This document shows positions 6,242 through 8,160 of a DNA stretch of 8,160 bases, piece after piece. The stretch is from Methylococcaceae bacterium UBA659 (GTDB taxonomy: Bacteria > Pseudomonadota > Gammaproteobacteria > Methylococcales > Methylomonadaceae): the NCBI GenBank assembly GCA_002299495.1, contig DBNZ01000006.1, forward strand, positions 3,040 to 11,199. Direction: 5' to 3'. Position 1 is the stretch's first letter; every line of letters starts with the position of its first letter. The notes beneath the pieces were generated by a model, which saw only the letters and a list, made by a program, of their open reading frames with translations, was not told the origin of the DNA and searched no databases. Position numbers and translations under genes: made by a program.

Positions 6242-6270
6242 TTGTCTTGCCTAAGGCCATAGGCTAGTAT
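6242..6270 (+). promoter_or_regulatory. Sigma-70-like promoter with internal inverted repeat, upstream of the FlgO-like gene
   Basis: TTGTCT (6242-6247) and TAGTAT (6265-6270) are separated by exactly 17 bases, each matching four of six consensus positions. Transcription would begin near 6277. That makes the ATG at 6287 unlikely as the start and agrees with the later ATG at 6341/6347. The spacer contains the inverted repeat GCCTA-AGGCCA-TAGGC (6249-6264), placed where a repressor could cover the promoter. No regulator is known, so the operator idea is speculative. Confidence 0.4.
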
Positions 6271-6346
6271 TCTTTTCATCTAATGGATGATCCTAAAAAA
6301 TTTGCCCATGCTTAACATCTACAACACACCATCAGGAAATATGGCC

Positions 6347-6979
6347 ATGTTAAAAAAATCCCCCGTTTTGTTCACCCTGCTTCTTGTTGCAACGCTAGGC
6401 GGTTGTAGCAGCCGCTATCACGGCCTTGTCAAGGATGCTGATTTAGTAGAAGTCAGCTATGACGCCGTTGACGAACTACAAAACCGATTAACCCACAAAT
6501 TACCCACGAACTCCCTGATTGTTGTCAGCACCTTATTGAATGTTGACAATTTGAACAAAACTTCGGCTTTTGGCCGGATCATTTCCGGCCAAATCGCCTC
6601 GGCCTTCCATCAAGCCGGCCACCGAATTATCGGTATGGAAATGCCTATTGATTTATTTTCCATGAAGGCAGACGGGGCGTTAGAGCTCTCCGTGGAAACC
6701 CAAAAGTTACTTTTCAGCCATAAAGCCGGCGTATTGGTGGGCGGCGTGTATGCGCCAGGAAAAAGGAACACCTACATTTCCTTGCGAGCCGTCGACTTAG
6801 TGACAAAATCCATTATTTCATCAGCCGACTTCTCAGTACCGATGGGTCCTGACGCTAAGTTGCTGACCCTGCCTAGAGACGTGGGTTCTAAAAATACGGA
6901 AGCAAAGCCAGCCGAGTCCCAAGCGGAAACCGAAACCGAAAAAGCACCGGAATCACCTGAAATAATTGATTTTCCATAG
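6347..6979 (+). CDS. FlgO-domain outer membrane lipoprotein
   Basis: From the ATG at 6347 the protein has about 210 residues. It opens with a lipoprotein signal peptide MLKKSPVLFTLLLVATLGGC, whose lipobox Cys20 would be acylated and place it in the outer membrane facing the periplasm. The body matches the FlgO domain by eye. It has the AVDEL helix start, SLIVVSTLLNVDNLNKTSAFGRIISGQIASAFHQ with the family's typical NVD.L..(T)S.FGR pattern, then GHRIIGMEMP and the later LVGGVYAPGKRNTYISLRAVD. A hydrophilic Glu-rich tail (TEAKPAESQAETETEKAPES) follows. FlgO was named for a Vibrio flagellar lipoprotein, but no flagellar genes are near. Members away from flagellar loci are common, so the role here is open. 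AGGA (6334-6337) is 9 bases from this ATG and 3 from the one at 6341. A longer frame from 6287 would bury the signal peptide. Confidence 0.82.
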   Translation: MLKKSPVLFTLLLVATLGGCSSRYHGLVKDADLVEVSYDAVDELQNRLTHKLPTNSLIVVSTLLNVDNLNKTSAFGRIISGQIASAFHQAGHRIIGMEMPIDLFSMKADGALELSVETQKLLFSHKAGVLVGGVYAPGKRNTYISLRAVDLVTKSIISSADFSVPMGPDAKLLTLPRDVGSKNTEAKPAESQAETETEKAPESPEIIDFP

Positions 6980-6990
6980 CTTATTCAGCG

Positions 6991-7998
6991 TCACGGCGCT
7001 ATTTCAAGTTTGGATGGGCTGCCCCCCCTAACTAGCCGGAAGCCCAAATTCGCCTGACGCGACCAACTGGCCCCCCAATTCCGATGCGCGGCCCTTACCC
7101 TGGCCGTATCGGCATTCCAGCCGCCGCCACGGATGGCGATCAAGGTGTCAAATTTGGCCTTGCCTTGAAAACAGCCGAGTTCCCTGCCATTGTAGTTCTC
7201 TTCATAGCTGGAACAAGTCCATTCCCAGACGTTGCCTATCATGTCATGCAACGTAAAAGCATTGGCATGGTAAGCCCCCGCCTCGGAGGCAAAAAAACTG
7301 CCGTCCTGGCAACGGTGGCGCACCGGCCAATGCCCAAATTCCGACCGGCTATTATCGGCGACATTAGCGTAACTGCAAGCAATCCACGCATTGTTGCCCC
7401 AAAACCGGGCGGTGGTTGTCCCTGCCCTCGCCGCATATTCCCATTCCGCTTCGGTGGGCAGCCGATAATTCCTGCCTGTTTGTTTGTTCAGCCAAGCAAC
7501 ATAAGCCATAACGTCATTAAAACTGACGCAACTGACAGGGTGGTTGCCCGATAACGCCACCGTTCCTAGCGGTTTTGCCCAATCCGCTTTAGGCCACCAG
7601 TCCCACCTGAAAAAGCCGAACTCGGCATCTGTCTGATAACTCCAACACCCTAGCTGCCCCTGATTTCGCCCGGCGTCAGTGACATAGCCGGTCGCCTGAA
7701 TAAAGTTTTTAAATTCAGCCATCGTGGCCTCATACCTGCTTATCTTAAATCCGTTCAGGCAAACCCGGTGCTGGGTTTCGTTTTCACTTCTGCCCAGCTC
7801 AGACTCAGGGCTGCCCATCTGAAAACAGCCAGAAGGCACATCCGCTTCGATAGGCAACAAGGCACCGGCCAATTCCTTATAAGCACGATGCGTAGATTTT
7901 AAAGCGTGTGCTGGCGTTTTTGCCGGGTTTACGGCAACTGCATACCGACCAAACAACGCCAGAAACATTCCAAAAATCAAGGTCTTGACAAGCTTCAT
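6991..7998 (-). CDS. Exported SUMF1/formylglycine-generating-enzyme-fold protein lacking the catalytic cysteines
   Basis: The 335-residue protein begins with a Sec signal peptide (hydrophobic 5-22, cleavage likely after AVA22) and is therefore probably periplasmic. The FGE-sulfatase fold is clear: SGCFQMGSPESELGRSENE (56-74), NHPVSCVSFNDVMAYVAWLN (152-171), YRLPTEAEWEYAARAG (178-193), DMIGNVWEW (252-260), RGGGWNADTARVRAAHRNW (290-308) and NLGFRLVR (317-324). True formylglycine-generating enzymes carry a Cys pair just after the RGGSW motif. Here that stretch reads RGGGWNADTARVRAAHR with no Cys, so sulfatase activation is unlikely. Many bacterial SUMF1-fold proteins are non-FGE and have other or unknown roles. 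Several other cysteines (58, 80, 118, 157, 208, 230, 262, 276) could form disulfides in the periplasm. It converges on the FlgO-like gene with an 11-bp gap and no obvious terminator between them. Confidence 0.85.
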   Translation of the reverse strand: MKLVKTLIFGMFLALFGRYAVAVNPAKTPAHALKSTHRAYKELAGALLPIEADVPSGCFQMGSPESELGRSENETQHRVCLNGFKISRYEATMAEFKNFIQATGYVTDAGRNQGQLGCWSYQTDAEFGFFRWDWWPKADWAKPLGTVALSGNHPVSCVSFNDVMAYVAWLNKQTGRNYRLPTEAEWEYAARAGTTTARFWGNNAWIACSYANVADNSRSEFGHWPVRHRCQDGSFFASEAGAYHANAFTLHDMIGNVWEWTCSSYEENYNGRELGCFQGKAKFDTLIAIRGGGWNADTARVRAAHRNWGASWSRQANLGFRLVRGGSPSKLEIAP

Positions 7999-8078
7999 GG
8001 CGAACAGGCCTATGGCGTTATATGACTTAGAGCGGGCGTTTTACCTACTCGGTTTAAAAACCGCATCAATTGGACGGC
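7999..8078. other. Upstream region of the SUMF1-fold gene
   Basis: On the minus strand the region before the ATG at 7998 has only a partial AGG about 13 bases upstream and a TATAAC-like element (about 8022-8017) without a good -35. A short palindromic GGTTTAAAAACC lies at 8051-8062. No gene is seen. The promoter of the SUMF1-fold gene should lie here, but it cannot be pinned down. Confidence 0.3.
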
Positions 8079-8113
8079 AAAAAAAAGCCCAATCCTAACG
8101 GATTGGGCCTTTT
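8079..8113 (-). terminator. Rho-independent terminator, probably bidirectional
   Basis: A 9-bp perfect stem GCCCAATCC (8087-8095) / GGATTGGGC (8100-8108) encloses a TAAC loop. On the minus strand it is followed by eight T (8086-8079), giving a strong terminator for a gene entering from the right edge. On the plus strand four T (8110-8113) follow after one C, so weaker termination in that direction is possible. Confidence 0.85.
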
Positions 8114-8139
8114 ATGGCCAGTTAATGACGCAGGCTTTA

Positions 8140-8160
8140 TTAATGACGGTTTTGCTCAAA
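8140..8160 (-). CDS. Possible C-terminal end of a minus-strand gene cut by the right edge
   Basis: The minus strand at the edge reads FEQNRH followed by TAA (8142-8140), placed 31 bases before the strong terminator stem. That is where a gene end would be expected. The frame beginning one base later stays open to a TAA at 8115-8113, close to the stem, and is an alternative. Too little sequence is present to identify a product. Confidence 0.3.
   Translation of the reverse strand, partial: FEQNRH

Noticed and set aside
6985..7003. Terminator between the convergent lipoprotein and SUMF1-fold genes
   Set aside because: Only a 4-bp AGCG/CGCT stem is present, without a T run on either side.
7084..7554. 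Plus-strand open frame of about 156 codons opposite the SUMF1-fold gene
   Set aside because: The minus strand carries a complete, motif-rich domain protein. The plus-strand frame has no ribosome site or recognisable domain.
6991..7998. Annotation as a true formylglycine-generating sulfatase activator
   Set aside because: The Cys pair required after the RGGSW-type motif is missing and no sulfatase gene is visible, so only the fold is assigned.

Overview
The window looks like chromosomal DNA of a gammaproteobacterium. The housekeeping proteins (Tgt, YgfZ, a CtaA/Cox15-type heme A synthase, a YhiN/HI0933-type flavoprotein, a FlgO-like lipoprotein) and their codon use fit that class. A methanotroph-like lineage (Methylococcales) is possible, but this is only an impression. 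All assignments come from reading motifs by eye; nothing was searched.

Layout. Positions 1-342 hold no intact gene; the left edge may carry a frameshifted transposase remnant. On the minus strand, read right to left, come the 5' part of a YhiN/HI0933-family FAD protein (6189-5170), an inserted 1342-bp segment (5169-3828), the 3' remnant of the same flavoprotein gene (3827-3662), ygfZ (3557-2604), a heme A synthase gene overlapping ygfZ by 4 bp (2607-1612), and tgt (1455-343). On the plus strand is a FlgO-domain lipoprotein gene (about 6347-6979). It converges on a minus-strand exported protein with a formylglycine-generating-enzyme (SUMF1) fold (7998-6991). The right edge holds a strong terminator hairpin (8079-8113) and probably the last codons of another minus-strand gene.

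Main observation. The flavoprotein gene is split by what looks like a mobile integron gene cassette sitting outside any integron. The cassette carries one AT-rich gene, a solitary ParA/MinD-like P-loop ATPase. About 42 bp after its stop lies a 127-bp attC-like recombination site. Its R'' box is GCCTAAC, its arms are imperfect inverted repeats, and it ends in a G^TTAGG crossover. If the segment is circularised in thought, the first six bases of the cassette (TTAGGC) restore a GTTAGGC box that pairs perfectly with R''. The host sequence flanking the insertion, ACG^TTAGGG, is itself a near-match to an integrase core site. The two host halves rejoin into a family-typical protein of about 394 residues, except for one extra G in a G6 run at the 3' junction. 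No integrase gene or attI is visible, so this looks like integrase-driven insertion at a secondary site.

How the genes fit together. The cassette lies in the same orientation as the broken flavoprotein gene, which may therefore lend it transcription. ygfZ, the heme A synthase gene and tgt follow on the same strand and concern Fe-S/heme metabolism and tRNA modification. The role of the ParA-like protein is unknown. A solitary cassette ATPase is a reasonable candidate for an accessory function such as plasmid or phage interference, but that is inference.
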